Positions 1 through 12,306 of a stretch of 64,000 bases of DNA are shown piece after piece. This DNA comes from Talpa occidentalis (lineage: Eukaryota; Chordata; Mammalia; Eulipotyphla; Talpidae). Each line of letters begins with the position of its first letter. The stretch's first letter is position 1. A program made the translations under genes and the position numbers. The notes beneath the pieces were generated by a model. The model saw nothing but the letters and a program-made list of their open reading frames with translations. It searched no databases and was not told the DNA's origin. Location of the stretch: positions 93,945,591 through 94,009,590 of the forward strand of contig NW_023604295.1 in the NCBI RefSeq assembly GCF_014898055.3. The letters are read 5' to 3'.

Positions 1-599
1 GAAAAATCATGACAAAACTAGGTCACAAACTCTTAACTTTTCCTCACATATTATCACCTTTGATTTTACTTTAATTTTTTTGAAAAGTTTCCATTCTATC
101 TTAGATATTCATAATTGTTCAATGTTTTAAATATCTATGTAGTTTTCATTAGTGATTCTATCACTTTCATGATATAACTTCTTAAATTATAACTTTACAC
201 GATGGCATTTGAGGAAAATAGGAGTTTGTTTTTTTTTAAAGGAGGAACCCAAAGAATCTCACAACATTGTACAACTACTGTAAATTTTGCTAAATTTCCA
301 TCTAGTCTTTTTACATTTTTTTGTTATTGCTGAAAACAAGTGGCTTCTAAAACTTTGTAACTTGTTTTATTTATTTATTATCATAGCCTAAACCTTTATT
401 TGGGCTTTTAAAAATTCAGAGTAATGGACGTAAATGTGCTTAGTTTGAGTTGTTCCTAATTTTCACTAGTGTAAATAATGCTCGAGTGAATACCTACTGG
501 TATAAAGCTTTGCCTATATTTTGAATTATTAAATGGGCTAGATATCAGATAACAGGCATCAAATATTCATTAGCCTAAATGTCTTATGAATCTTTGAAA

Positions 600-1915
600 A
601 AGGCATGGATAATGACATAGTAGCTAATCTAAATCAGTGGGAAAAGGATGAAATACCAAATACTATGAAAATTCCTGGGACAACTGGCTATCCACATCGA
701 AGAAAGAAATCCGATCCTTATTTCATATCACATAACAAACTTGAGATAGATTAAAGATTTAATTAGAAACAGTCAATTATAAAATTTTACCAGAAAATTT
801 ATTTATGATGTCAAGATAGAGGAAGATTTTTTAAAGAGGTTACCAAATGCTGAAATTGTAAGGCTAAAATGGAATACATTTTTCAACATTAAGATAAATA
901 ACTTTTGCACACAAAAGACACATAAAAGACAACAAAGCTAAAAGACAAAGTTAAAAACTTTAAGAAAATGAAAAAAGAGAATATATTTGAAATGTAAGTA
1001 ATTAAACCAGGATATTAACCAGATAGTATGAAGAACTGATTAATAAAAAAATGTTGTGCTGGGTAAAAGACATGATCTGAAATTGCACCAAAGAGGTATC
1101 ATAAAAGGCCAATGAATCAGAAAATCGTGCTCATTTTATTAGTCATGGAAAATGCAAAGCCAACAATGTCAAATAGATTCCTCCTTATCTGATTGGCAAA
1201 ATTTGAAATTTGTCAATGTCAAGTTAAATAGACTGTGGGGACATATTCTTATACTGTCATGTGGGAATGCAACTTGGTATAATCACCTTAAAGTGATTTG
1301 TCTATGCCTATTAATGTGGAAAACTCATACATCTTATCAACCAGCAGTCCCACGTCTAGATATTTTCCATTTCTAGAGAAATTTTCATATGGATATGAAA
1401 AACTTAAGAATATCGTTGTGCCATTTTTAGGAATAGCAAAAAAACAGGAAATAACAACACAACTACTTTAATTCTCTTGTTAAAGAAAGGAAAAGCAAGC
1501 ATGATATATTTGTTGAATACAACACTGCTGAAGTTTAAGTGAATGGACAAATGCACATGTAGTAACGTAGATATATTTCAAAAGCAATGTTGAATGTAAA
1601 ATGTAGGATACAGAAGGATATTTATGATTGAATTACTGTAAAATTTTAAAATATTCCAATTGCATGTATTAACATGTTACAATAAAAGTATTATTTAACA
1701 AAATTAACAATAATATTTTATGTTATAATTAATACATAATAATTAGTAATTAGTAGTGGATACATATATGTGAAGTGCAAGGATACAGCCATGTGTGGAA
1801 GGAACACTTTCTAACTTTAGGGTACCAGGTACTTTTGGGAAAGGGTGGAGGGAAGCACTTCAACTCTGATGTATTATTTCACACTTTTTGAAGCAAAATT
1901 AAGAATAAATATAAT
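600..1915 (+). mobile_element. Ancient L1M fragment, ORF2 3' part and 3' UTR, sense
   Basis: Decayed L1 sequence in sense orientation. Landmarks include a segment resembling 'agtgggaaaaggat' at about 638-650, 'ttttgcacacaaaagacac' near 902, a passage near 1250-1290 resembling the L1 'actgctggtgggaatgtaaattgg' region, and a 3'-UTR-like passage near 1740-1890 with 'gaagcacttcaactctgatg'. All frames are broken by stops and indels. The exact subfamily is not determined. Confidence 0.6.
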
Positions 1916-2009
1916 AGAAGAGAAAAGTTCTGATTTATAAGTTTAGTGGTGCCTCTGAGTGGCCTGATGAAATTCCACACATCCCTTGAATTTTGGGGGA
2001 GACTACATT

Positions 2010-2120
2010 AGGTCAGGGTTTCAAACATTTCTCAGCAGAGGAACCCCTCCCTCCAAGAAAATCTCACACCACTTCACAGTGTGTAACAATAGGTGAAATG
2101 GGTCAAAACTACTTAGGTTG
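2010..2120. mobile_element. Possible hAT-type DNA transposon remnant
   Basis: The segment 'tcagggtttcaaacatttc' followed by 'gaacccctccctccaag' resembles terminal parts of MER-type hAT elements. It is short and degraded, so the call is weak. Confidence 0.3.
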
Positions 2121-3079
2121 AAAGGGGGCATCACAACCATGGTCACTACTGCCTATCACCACTGCCCGTCCTCGAATCGGGAATAGGCAGGAAGCAATTT
2201 GCAGACCCCTAAAAGGGTGACCTCTAAGGCAGCGACTCCCCCTGGCAGCTTGTGTGTCTGTGGCCCAAAGTGTTTCTTATACATCCTACACATCGGCTGT
2301 TTCTCTGGAGTGACTGCCACTTATGAGGACTCTAGGAGACAAATGAAGCGATAGAAAAATGCTTTTTGCTGTGAAAAACCATCAACTGTTGTGGCCATTC
2401 CCTGATTCAAAAGTCAATTTGGATTTCTCCCCATATTTAAAATCATTGCTTCATTAATTTTTGCAGCTCGTACCACTTTTCTCCCTAAAGGTAAACTGTC
2501 ACATTCTGTGTCCTGATCTCCCTTTCTGCCTCCTTCTCTTGTGACTTAGGTCCCTGTGTCCCCCTCTTTCCTTTACTCTCCTTCTCATCCCGGAGCCATT
2601 TATCGGGTTCTGAAAGAGCCTGCCACCAGGCCCCCACCCCGCCTTCCCAGTTAGAGTCCTGGTACCCACAGTCATTTTCTCATCACTCACCTTCCCTGAA
2701 CACCCTGCACTCACTTCTTGATTGTATTTAGCTGGAAAGGATCAACAGCCACTTGCTAATCTAAAAGATTTCCCCTGCTCCTCAAACTCCTTTTCTGTCC
2801 TTGACGTCAGGGTGGAGTGGTGGTGGTGGGGGGGTCATTCCCCCCATCAGCCAGGCTTAGAAACAGATGCATTTTGGAGTTTTTCATTTTTGCTTCTTTA
2901 TCTATTGAATTTCAGATAAGTAATGAATAATGTAGAAAAAGGTCCCAAAACTCTACTAAAAAGACATTCTGAAAAAAATGTTTTTTATCTGAAGTTCCAA
3001 TATAACTGGGAGTCTGGCATTTTTTATTTGCTAAGTCTGGCAGCCCTGCTTCTGCATGTACCTTCTTCGTACGCCCTCC

Positions 3080-3500
3080 CCCTGGCTTTCTGTCTGTCTC
3101 TCTCCCTCATAGTGCCACTTCCTCCCCAGGCCAGATTCTTTCTTGGGCCTGCTTCTCTTCCTGATGGCCCTTCCTCCTCATCTATTCCTTATGCACTTGC
3201 CAGATCATTCCTCTGTACCACAATTCTGGGCCATCTGTCCTTGCCTTGCCTCCCCCCAGCACATATTTCTAAGGGTGTCATGCACACCTCAGGCTCAACG
3301 AACAGAGGCTTCCATTAGTGCTTCACTTTTCTGACCCCTCTTGCCTCTGCCAAATCAGCTGCTATTCAATCATATTTGCTCAGTCTCTCAGTTGCAATAT
3401 GGTTCCTCCTGAGGGTTTTCATTTCTGTTTACTTCACCCACAAATATTGCTAGTCCTCCCTGCCATGTGCTTAGTTTTGCCTAAGTAAACACTTTGAATG
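3080..3500. other. Pyrimidine-rich stretch, possibly L2-like
   Basis: C/T-rich sequence with long chance frames. Its composition resembles an L2 3' region, but I see no diagnostic motif. The frame at 2923-3318 has no recognisable domain and is rejected as a gene. Confidence 0.2.
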
Positions 3501-3659
3501 AATGGATGTCTCTTGGGTTTGATTTGTCCATTCTGTCACAGCCACCTTCATTCACGTTGTCATTAGCTTGTGCTCCTTTTGGCAACTGCACCCTAACAAG
3601 GGCTTCTCTTTATCCAGGCCAATCCTGAAGTCCCTCCAAAGTAATCTATATGAGACATC

Positions 3660-3790
3660 TTATTTTTTTAAAAATAAGGCTTTATTTTTTGCGGAGGTAG
3701 CATATTCATGTGGCCCAAAGTTCAAAAGATTTAATAAAGGGGAATGTTGGAGTCTCAAAGGGATCATTCACTTTTATGTCTCGTCTACCT
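3660..3790 (-). mobile_element. L1M 3'-UTR fragment, antisense
   Basis: The passage 'catgtggcccaaagttcaaa' at about 3708-3727 matches the antisense 3' end of old L1M elements. It may belong with the fragment at 5000-5370. Confidence 0.4.
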
Positions 3791-4445
3791 GATTTTATAA
3801 TAAATTGACAGAGATATAGTGGGGAGATAGAGATCAAAAGCTAGGTGAAATAATTAGATTTGGTCTGATCTACCTTGCTCATCTTTCACTCCAGAATTAC
3901 GTTAACACTTAGCCACAGGCCCAGGTGGACAGCATAAGTCTGCTTGCTGGGCTCTGCTCTTGTAAAGTTTGGGGTTAGCAGGAGCCTGGGAGCTCACTTT
4001 CAGCAAGCAGACTGATTTTGCTGCAGAGAGAGAGGCTGAGCTCCATACATACACTCAATTCCTCTTGTCAGGCTTGTCCATCAGATTAGTTACTCTCTGT
4101 TCCCTTGAGAGGGAGGAGGGAAAGCAGGAACCAGGGCTGGGGTGATAAGTCCTGTACACACCCCAGCTGGTGTGGAGATGGTTACATTTGTGCCTTGAGA
4201 TGTCAGTCACTTTATCCTTGGGACATGGTGGTCCAAATCCTAATCTCACCCTTTCCAGCCCTGAGCCCCACATCAGTACCTGAACTTTCCCCCCAGATTA
4301 CCTCTGTTGACACAGTGTAATTATTCTCTGTGTGTGTCATGATGGGAATTGCTGGGATGCATATTTATAGACACGAAGGCAGATACACACAGAAAATCCT
4401 TCTTCTAAACCTGCCACCTAGTTCTCCCCTTTTGCCTCCATGGAG

Positions 4446-4551
<106 letters not shown>

Positions 4552-4579
4552 TTCTAGACCATTCCCTTTGAAAAAATAT

Positions 4580-4960
4580 TATAGAGTAGGTTAAGTGCTT
4601 TAACAAATTACCCCCAAATCTCAGTGACTTAGAACAGTAGGGGCTTACTTTTGGCACATGTCCAAATCTGGGGTGGCCTTTGGGCCAGTGATGAGACCAT
4701 TGAGTTCTTCTCCAGGAGCCATTAATGGTTCAGATGTCCCTGAATCTCGCAGTTCTGCAAGTCCCTGGGGATTCAGGACTCTCCATGAGCTAACAAAGGC
4801 AGGAAGACAGAGCACAGGAAAATCTGGGGGGACACGTAGGGACCAGGCTTGGAAATGACATACATTAAGGCTATCTACATGCAGTTGGTTATACCTCAGC
4901 CACATGGCCCTACGTGACTACAGGAAATGCAGTCTAGGTGTCTGGTCAGGAAAAAAGGAA
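4580..4960. mobile_element. Ancient interspersed repeat ('aacaaa..agtgactta' family)
   Basis: The words 'taacaaattacccccaaatc' and 'tcagtgacttagaacag' match a dispersed old mammalian repeat of probable LTR origin that also occurs near 21840 and 38070. I do not name the subfamily. Confidence 0.45.
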
Positions 4961-4999
4961 ATGGGTACCATGAAACAATATCAATTTTGTTTCTACATG

Positions 5000-5370
5000 C
5001 CAGACATCCATTTTGCACCTTGCTCTTTTGACTTGATAATAAATTTCAGAAAAGAGCCCTATCAGTTCGGGCACAGTTTCCTCATCCTTTCTAACAGTTG
5101 CATAACACTCAGTTTTACGGATTGTATCATAATTTATATAGCCATTTCATAGTTCAGTCATCCTTCATGCTTTCCTTTTTTCCATCCTGTCATCTGCATT
5201 GAATACTCTTGTCCTGATGTCATGTCATTCCACACATGTGCAAGCAAGTCTTCAGGGGAAATTCTCACGTGAGGTCTTGCTGAATCTAATGCTATGAACA
5301 TTTAACATTTTGCTATCTGTTGCCAAATTACCCTACTAATTTTATACTCCCAATTGCCATTTTATTATTT
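5000..5370 (-). mobile_element. L1M 3'-UTR fragment, antisense
   Basis: The order 'cattttgcaccttgctcttt' (about 5010), 'ttgccaaattaccctactaa' (about 5320) and 'tttatactcccaattgcc' follows the antisense 3' end of old L1M elements. Confidence 0.55.
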
Positions 5371-5579
5371 AATCCTGCTTGTGTTGCAGGAATATAGGTC
5401 AAATCCACCTCCAGTGCATCAGAGAGAAGCTCATAATCTGGTCATCTACCAGGTCCTAACTTCCTCCCCCACCCTCAGGGATGCAGTATTTTCTATTTTT
5501 GCTCTCCAAGTGCGGCTTGCACTCAACCCACCACTTCAACAGTTTCTTTCATTTAGGTTCAGGTAAAATGAACTCCTTT

Positions 5580-5745
5580 TGAGAAACAGTTGGGGCTGGG
5601 TACTAAGCAGAACCCTTTACATCTACTATTACATTTAATCCTGGAAAGCAACTCTAGGAGCAGGCATTTGCATGTGCATATTGCAAATGAGGAAGCCAAG
5701 GCTCCGAGTAAATAGACTAAAGTCATCTAATTAGTGTGTAGCTGT
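5580..5745 (-). mobile_element. MIR SINE, antisense
   Basis: The passage 'tactattacatttaatcctg' then 'caaatgaggaagccaaggct' is the reverse-complement MIR core ('atttaatcctcacaacaacc' then 'gatgaggaaactgaggc'), strongly decayed. Confidence 0.6.
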
Positions 5746-7332
5746 TTTTCTTCAGGCATTCTGAATCTATTTTCCCTTCTCCTACCCAAATGTGCCTCAC
5801 ACCAAAGAACCTTAGGACAGAGGGAAAAATGCATGCCCTTGAGCTGTCTCTGGGTACCCTGAGTCAATTCTCTTTGAAGTTTTTCATCTGTATTAAAAAT
5901 GTATATAAAATTTGAATTTCACTTCTAATGTATTTGTGACTATTTAAATGTTTAAAATATTTAAAGTTTTTGTTTTTAAGTATAATGGGTATTCCAGGAA
6001 GCTGCTAGTTGCCTCAGTGGCTTGGAGAACACTGACCTCTGTCTCTAGGCAGACAAAGGAGTATGGCTTACTAGTTGGTGCTCCACCTACAGGCCCCTGC
6101 CCTTTCTTCAAAACTCAGGTCCTGTGCTGCTTCAACCTTGAGCTTTCCCATGGAGTCTGCAAGTCCACTCTTGTGTCACCTTGAGCTCTGAATTAGAACG
6201 TAACCCTGTACCTTGTACTGAAGTTGGACAGTCTTTCCTTTCATTGACCAGAACCTTCATGGGTTCAGTGTATCTACCATATAGCTTCATGTTCTTTGCA
6301 GCAAAGAGACTTTAAAATGTGGCCATTTTAAAGGTATCACACTCTGAGCAGTCAGAATGGCCCCATCAAGATTTTTCTAGTAGAAGTATTTTATATAGGC
6401 TGGGCATTTGTCACACAATTCCTGCTTTTACTATATGTTAATGCTATTTTAGGCTTATTTGTCATTTGGTATGATTGTCATTTGGCATGATTTGGCAGTT
6501 TATTGGGGGGGCGGTATCTGGGGAAGAACATTTTTTCCATATCAATTAATGGTAGTTGTTTCTTTGCTCTATGCCATTTCAGCTTACGAAAGGTTTTATA
6601 GGAACCCTTTACTTTGGATAGCAGGGCAAACCTGTAATTAGTTTGCTCATGCATATGTCCCCAATTCCCAGTAATATCCTGTCATGTTGATTGACACTGG
6701 GCTTGCTATACATTTCTTTTCCTGTCTCTGGAAAATGGGGGTAATTGCATTTGTCGGCAACAACTCAGCAATGTTGTCAGAGTTGATAAAACAATGTTTT
6801 TAAAAGGCCTCTTTGGAAGCAATATGCCGCATAAATCACAGGTCCCTATCAGGGTGGTTATTTTTGTGCTTATTTCTTTAGTAGTTCAGTAGAACATTGA
6901 TATTTCTTCCCAGATAACTCACATTGAGTCACAAGATGCCCTAACACTCAGGCAACAGAATTTTGTGTCTCTAACCTTCTGATGAACTTGGGAATAAACT
7001 TGGTGCATTTCCTTTTTACTGTTGGAAGTTTTCAAGTTGATTAGCTTTGTGAACATATGTCTGGGCAATTTCTTGCCAAATACTTTTGCATATAGAAAGA
7101 AGATAGCAGTTAAAACTCACCGCATCCTTGTGAACAAATTGATACTTTTTTTGCCCTCATGTTACCTAAGTATTTTAAGAATCAAATCCCAATATTTAAA
7201 AATTTCACTGCTTTCGTGAAGTACACACAATTCTTCCATCTCAGAGTCTCAGGGTCAGACTTATTGCTCCAAATAAATTGCATTTTATATAGAATAAAAG
7301 ACCAGCTGTAACTAGAGGCTAAAGCCAAAGGC

Positions 7333-8146
7333 TGTTACAGGTGGCGCCCCCTGGAGGGGCTGCTGCTGAGGATGAATAGCTCCAGGTGAAATACAAAGTA
7401 TCTGTGGGGATGGAGTCTCTGATAAGAAATATAAGGGGCTGTTGAAGCAACCCTGGGGATTCAACATTTGGGATTTCAGTGTTTTTGGATTTTCAGAGAT
7501 TCTGGGCTCAGCCATTTCTGCCCCCACCATGCAGATCTTCCAGAAGGCTGTTGCAGGCCTCTAAAGGATGTGGATAGGCTTCCAACAGCCAGTCTCAGAG
7601 CAGGCTTTTCAGGTAGCCGAGAGTCTGAGACTGTTCCCAACTTATTGGCTGTTGCAGCCTAGAAGGGAACAAGAAGACTCCGAGCCGGGTACTTTACTGA
7701 GATGCATGAGTGTGGGCTGTTTTTCGGGTCATTCAGTGGCTGCAGCTGCTGTTTTGAGTGTTGCATGTCTAGTGCTGTGCTACCACATCTCAGCAGCTCT
7801 GGGGAGCATCTCCTGTTGTGTCTTCTGCTGTCTTTGTGAGTTGGATCCCAGCCTGTTGTCTGGCTCCCATGTTCTCTAGGCTCTCACTGGTGGGAAGATG
7901 CCATCTTGGGAGACTTCTGTTTAGGACCTTAAAACACTGCACACTGCGTCAGGTGAGGTTAAACGGCCAATTGTGACCTCAGTGACTTTGTTTTCCCTTG
8001 TTTGCTAAATAAATACCATTATTGTTGGTTTCTGCATCTGGGCAGTCTTGTAGTTGTGCATAGGTGAAGAACTCGGACAGTGACTGGCAAACTGTTTGGG
8101 CACTGTCCTTGGCCAGTTTTAGTGTCCCTCATTGCCCTATATCACA
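7333..8146 (+). mobile_element. Solo LTR, family A, sense (~814 bp)
   Basis: Starts TGTTACAG and ends near 8146. It is homologous along most of its length to the antisense copy at 51651-52363: 'gatgaatagc' near 7372, 'ctaaaggatgtgga' near 7561, 'gaagatgccatcttgg' near 7894, and 'tccttggccagtttt' near 8106. An AATAAA signal lies at about 8008-8013. No internal retroviral sequence follows, so this is a solo LTR. No convincing target-site duplication was seen, which agrees with an older insertion. Any reading frame in it is incidental. Confidence 0.75.
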
Positions 8147-8154
8147 TCTGCAAC

Positions 8155-8312
8155 CTAAATGGTAGAAATTTTTAAGTTCTAGCAACGGTATAAACGTACT
8201 TCCAATAGCCACAAGACACAGATGTGAAAATTAAAAATTTACTTGCACTGACTACTCAAGTGCTCAGCAGCTCTTGTGGCTAGTGGCTATAGGGTTGGGC
8301 AGTATGGTTGCG
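8155..8312. mobile_element. hAT-Charlie-type DNA transposon fragment
   Basis: The end 'tgtggctagtggctatagg' then 'ttgggcagtatgg' matches the terminal region of MER-type hAT elements that carry 'gtggctagtggctaccgtat' and 'tggacagc'. It lies immediately after the LTR. Confidence 0.6.
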
Positions 8313-9289
8313 AATCACTTCTGTCATCAGTGGACAGTGCTGCTCCGTAAGATTTGTTTCTCAAAAGACTAATATGTTTAGCTGGAATAATTTTAGTTTT
8401 CCACTCTTTCTGTTCATCTTCTCTTACATTTCCCCCTTCATACTCCATGAGAATTTTTATTTTGGGGGGTCTTAAAGACAGCCTCACCTCCAAGGCCAGG
8501 ATTTGAACACAAAGTCTGAGAAAATGACATGTGGAATCACCATCTGGAGGTAGGTACAGTGGCAGATCCAGCCATTTTTGAGAAATTGTCTGGCTTTGGA
8601 GTTACTCCCAGAATTCTGATTTAGTAATTCCTAAGCTTGTAGCAAGTCTGAAAGAAACACAAATCTGTTTTGTATATACAAATAAATCCTCATATGCCGC
8701 ATGCCATTCTCAGCCTGCCAGTTTCATCTGACTGCTCCAGAAACTGTAATTCAATAGCACATTAGTTAACCTGCATATAGGGAATAGAGAATTCTGATTA
8801 TTGAAATGTTCTGGTTCAGTGATTAACGCCATTTTTGCAGAAAATCTGCCGAGGCTAAGGATTTTCTCTACAAGGTATTATGCCACTATATTTCTCTTGT
8901 CTAGCTGATCACAGTTGCCTTACTTCATTCCTCTAGCTCTCAGAAATTTCCCTCTTTGCTAAAAACTATCCAATATACAATTGATATAGTCTTAATGAGG
9001 TCTCATGAAAATAGATCAAAAGTGGTATTTTGAATAATTTTAGAAAAAAGAGTGGACATAGAGGAAAAAATTAAGAGCCTTTGCCCAAATTTTACACATT
9101 TGTGGATTGTAGTCCCTGACAGGGGGGAAGATTCTTCAAATAGCATAACTTGAAAAAAATTTATTCACATCTTTTATTTTCCTTATTAATGAATGCTGAC
9201 ATCGGCCAGGCAATGCTGCAAAGGTTTTACAAGTATTATTTCATTTAATTTTTATAGTCACCTTAGCATTAGACATCACACTATTATAT

Positions 9290-9558
9290 ATTTTTAAAAG
9301 ATTTATTTTATTTATGCATACAAGAACTGGGGTGTAGACTAGAGATGCGGGGAGTGAGAGGACTCTCCAGAGACAGAGTGGGGAGCAGAATAGGTGGATC
9401 TATTGAAATACACACTGAAGGGAGCAGCAGGCGGGACAGGAGAGGTCTGCTGTGCTATGTGGGTTAGTTCCCCCTGGCCAGGGATTGAAATCATGCCACA
9501 GTGGCTGGTGATAGCTTGATAGTGCTGAGACTTTAATCTCTGTGCCACCAGGGAAGTC
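9290..9558 (-). mobile_element. tRNA-derived SINE, older subtype
   Basis: Read on the minus strand: head 'ggacttccctggtggc', body with 'ctcagtgtgt'-like segment, tail ending in ATAAATAAAATCTTTTAAAA. It is flanked by the 9-base duplication ctattatat (9281-9289 and 9559-9567). It lies inside a MIR. Confidence 0.9.
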
Positions 9559-9570
9559 CTATTATATTCA

Positions 9571-9572
9571 TT

Positions 9573-9627
<55 letters not shown>

Positions 9628-9630
9628 TAT
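9571..9630. repeat. (TTTA)n microsatellite in a SINE tail
   Basis: About fifteen TTTA units derived from expansion of the AAAT-rich tail of the adjacent SINE. A chance frame of Phe-Ile-Tyr-Leu repeats crosses it. Confidence 0.9.
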
Positions 9631-9875
9631 AAGCACTGGGTATAGTCAGAAGCGCGGAATGGTGAGAGAATTCACCAGAGCCAGAGCCGGGAGCAGAGCA
9701 GGCAGAAGGACCGAAGTACACTGCTGAGGGGAGCAGCGGGCGGCAGGAGAGGTCTGCGCGCCATGTCGGACCCTCCTCCGGTGGCCGGGGAGCAGCCAGG
9801 GATCTAACCAGCGCTGCAGAGGCTGCGGGCAGCTTCGCAACCCAACGCTCAACCGCTGCGCCACCAGGGAGGCCC
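9576..9875 (-). mobile_element. tRNA-derived SINE, young subtype, with expanded tail
   Basis: Head GGGCCTCCCTGGTGGCGCAG on the minus strand, body with 'cagtgtacttcggtc', tail of AAAT units expanded to about 60 bases. It is flanked by the 13-base duplication tatattcatttta (9563-9575 and 9876-9888). The first duplication copy lies just after the neighbouring SINE, so this insertion hit the same MIR beside it. Confidence 0.95.
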
Positions 9876-10514
9876 TATATTCATTTTAAATGAAGAATCC
9901 AAGCACAGAGAACTATGGATAGGTCATTGCTTGTCTACCTGAATGTTCAGTAAATTTATGGAACTGATAAAAGAGTTGTGGTGTCAGTGGGTGGATAACC
10001 CAGGAAGTAGCTGAATTAAGTGGCCCCTGCTTCTCTCATCTATCTTTTCACAGGTACTATTGTAGGTGAATGAAGTCAAGGGGCCAGCATGAGGAAGGGA
10101 GAAAAGGAACACTGACAATGCCCATTTGGGTCCCTAATGGAAAATGGAGCCAAAAGAGGCTTTTTCTTCATTAAAAAAAAAAAAATAATCCATATGTGTG
10201 ACCCATCTTTTATTGACTTTTAATAGATTTGGCTCTCTAATGTAATTTTTTTCCAACTCAGAATATTTATACTGAGCAATGAGTTTAGCTTGAGGGTGAG
10301 GGGGCAAGGGAATAATGCAGAATTGACTAAACATCATTATGATGCTTGATTTTCTTCCAATTTAATGGGAGGCAAATAGTCAAACACAAAACAATAATCA
10401 TACAAGTTATGACACACATGTACTGCAAGAGAGGGTCCAAATTGCTGATAGAGAAAAAGAGGAATAATAGTTACTCTTTAAAAAAAAAAGCTGTTACATT
10501 TTATTTTATTTTTT

Positions 10515-10772
10515 AAAGATTTATTTATTAATACAAGAACCGGGGTACAGGACAGATGCACGGGAGGGTGAGAGGATTCACCAGAGCCAGAGCGGGGAAC
10601 AAAACAGGCAGACTGATAAAATACACTGCTGAGGGGAGCAGTGGGCACAACAGGAGAGGTCTGCTTCGCCATGTGGGATTCTCGAGGGCCAGCCTGGATT
10701 GACCTGGTGCTGCAGAGGCTGCGGACGGCTTCACAGTACGGAGCTCAACCACCTGCGCAACCAGGGAGGCCC
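10515..10772 (-). mobile_element. tRNA-derived SINE
   Basis: Minus-strand SINE with head GGGCCTCCCTGGTTGCGCAG and tail TAATAAATAAATCTTTAAAA. A possible duplication taatagtt occurs at 10465-10472 and 10773-10780, which leaves about 42 bases of extra sequence between the tail and the distal copy. Confidence 0.9.
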
Positions 10773-10978
10773 TAATAGTTGGTTTTGGATGGAGAAATTA
10801 AAGTAGATTTCACAGAGGAATAACTTTTGAGATCCAGCTTCAGAGATGAGTGCATGTGATCCAGGTGTAAAAGGAGGAGGAAGTTAAAAATTATAGTTGT
10901 GAAACCCATATATCTGATTTTGATGAGTAATGTAATGGTAAGAAAGCCTTGGTTGTAAAGTAATGAGTGTCTCTGAGT

Positions 10979-10982
10979 GTGT

Positions 10983-11052
<70 letters not shown>

Positions 11053-11056
11053 AAGA
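10979..11056. repeat. Compound microsatellite (GT)n(GA)n
   Basis: A GT tract with one interrupting 'at' changes at about 11018 into a GA tract ending in 'gaaagaaagagaa'. Confidence 0.95.
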
Positions 11057-11706
11057 GAATGCGTTTAAGAGAGAATTTTAAAGATTAAATGAATCTCCTT
11101 TTTTAGACTACCCAGCTAATATCAGATATTGAATTCAAGATCTTCTAAATTTGATTTTATTGTACTTTTTGCCAAATAAATTTTTGAGGGGCCAAGTTTA
11201 TTTCAACATTTAAGTTAATGTCAATAGGAAAAATATTAGATTTGTCAAGAAACAAACACCATTTTCACTTACTAAATGGGTTTTTCAGTGGAATCTGGAA
11301 AACATTTTAAACATTGGAATGGAATAAAATAGGGAAAACAAAGATGAAATTTTTGAGACCGTTTTATTTATAAGCTAGAATGATTGAGCCTACCTATTTC
11401 TTTGATGAGAAAAAAAACACTTAAAACATGATGAATTAATAACTAATCAATTAATTGGAAAATGCTTTATTTGCTCAGAGAGGTTACACTGAGGTTTTCC
11501 TGCTGTTACTATTAATTATAGAAGGAGTAGAGGTTTAAATTAAAATATTTGTAGTTATATTGCATTTATGGCTTTTTCATTTTCTCTTATTTTCATCTCT
11601 GCTAAGGTTGTATATGTGCCTTGTATATTACAAAGATCTTTTAAAAGCACATTTTTAGTATTCCAAAGAAGCATCTTTCTAACCACACTTTTGTCTTTTC
11701 TGGCAG

Positions 11707-11784
11707 ATGACATTTGATCCAGAAATATTTTTCAATGTTTTACTGCCACCAATTATATTTCATGCAGGATACAGCCTAAAGAAG
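11707..11784 (+). CDS. SLC9A9: SLC9A9 (NHE9) internal coding exon, 78 bp
   Basis: This exon encodes 26 residues beginning [10 protein letters not shown] and ending GYSLKK, the conserved segment of the endosomal Na+/H+ exchangers containing the LLPPIIF transmembrane motif. NHE9 exchanges lumenal protons for cytosolic Na+ or K+ in late recycling endosomes and so limits their acidification. The residues [20 protein letters not shown] fit NHE9 better than NHE6, which I recall as [20 protein letters not shown]. The exon is bounded by a pyrimidine-rich acceptor ending ctggcag and by the donor gtaaat, and both boundaries are phase 0. The first codon is ATG but it is internal, since in the human protein it follows roughly 125 residues. 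A branch-point-like ttctaac lies at 11679-11685. Exon number (probably third or so) is from memory of the gene and not verifiable here. Confidence 0.9.
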
Positions 11785-11949
11785 GTAAATATAATAAAAT
11801 TATTGTCTTCTTTTATCTTTAGGTAAGGAATTTTACCAGCACTTATCTAAAATCCCAGATATTTTATGGGTTTACCAAGTTGGTAAGAATATCATTGTCT
11901 TAGATTATGTGAAACAGATTCAAATATGACTTATTTAGAATTCCCTCAG

Positions 11950-12306
11950 CCTGCTGTGTCCAATACCGGTCCATTAGCCACATGCAGCAATTGAGCTCCT
12001 GAAATGTGATTAGTCTGAATTTATAGGTTCTGGCGTATAGATTTTTGAGGTACAGACTAACTTTATGCTTTGTGTATGGAATACATACTGGAGTTTAAAG
12101 ACTTGTCATTAAATAAAGAAAGTAAATACCTCCATGTTTTATATAGATTTTATGTAGAAATGATAACTTTTGGGACATATTTGGGGCAAATAAAGCATAG
12201 GAAAGTTCATTTTCATTCTTTTAAAAAATTGTTTCAATGTGGCTATTAGAAAAAAATAAATTCTCATGCATGCATGGTTTGCATTATGTTATACCAGACA
12301 GTGCTA
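11950..12306. mobile_element. hAT-type DNA transposon remnant
   Basis: The left end 'gctgtgtccaataccggtcc' and right end 'ataccagacagtgct' are imperfect inverted ends. Inner 'attagccacatgcagcaatt' and 'gaaatgtgattagtctgaat' match the subterminal blocks of MER-type hAT elements. Confidence 0.65.

Larger units (their letters stand above)
9190..9950 (-). mobile_element. MIR split by two SINE insertions
   Basis: The left part (about 9195-9289, 'tttcatttaatttttatag') and right part (about 9876-9950, 'ttaaatgaagaatccaagca') are the reverse-complement MIR core. They are separated by two consecutive antisense SINEs. Confidence 0.6.

Noticed and set aside
2923..3318. 131-codon open frame on the + strand
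   Set aside because: Low-complexity Leu/Ser/Pro-rich translation of a C/T-rich intron stretch, with no domain and no splice context.
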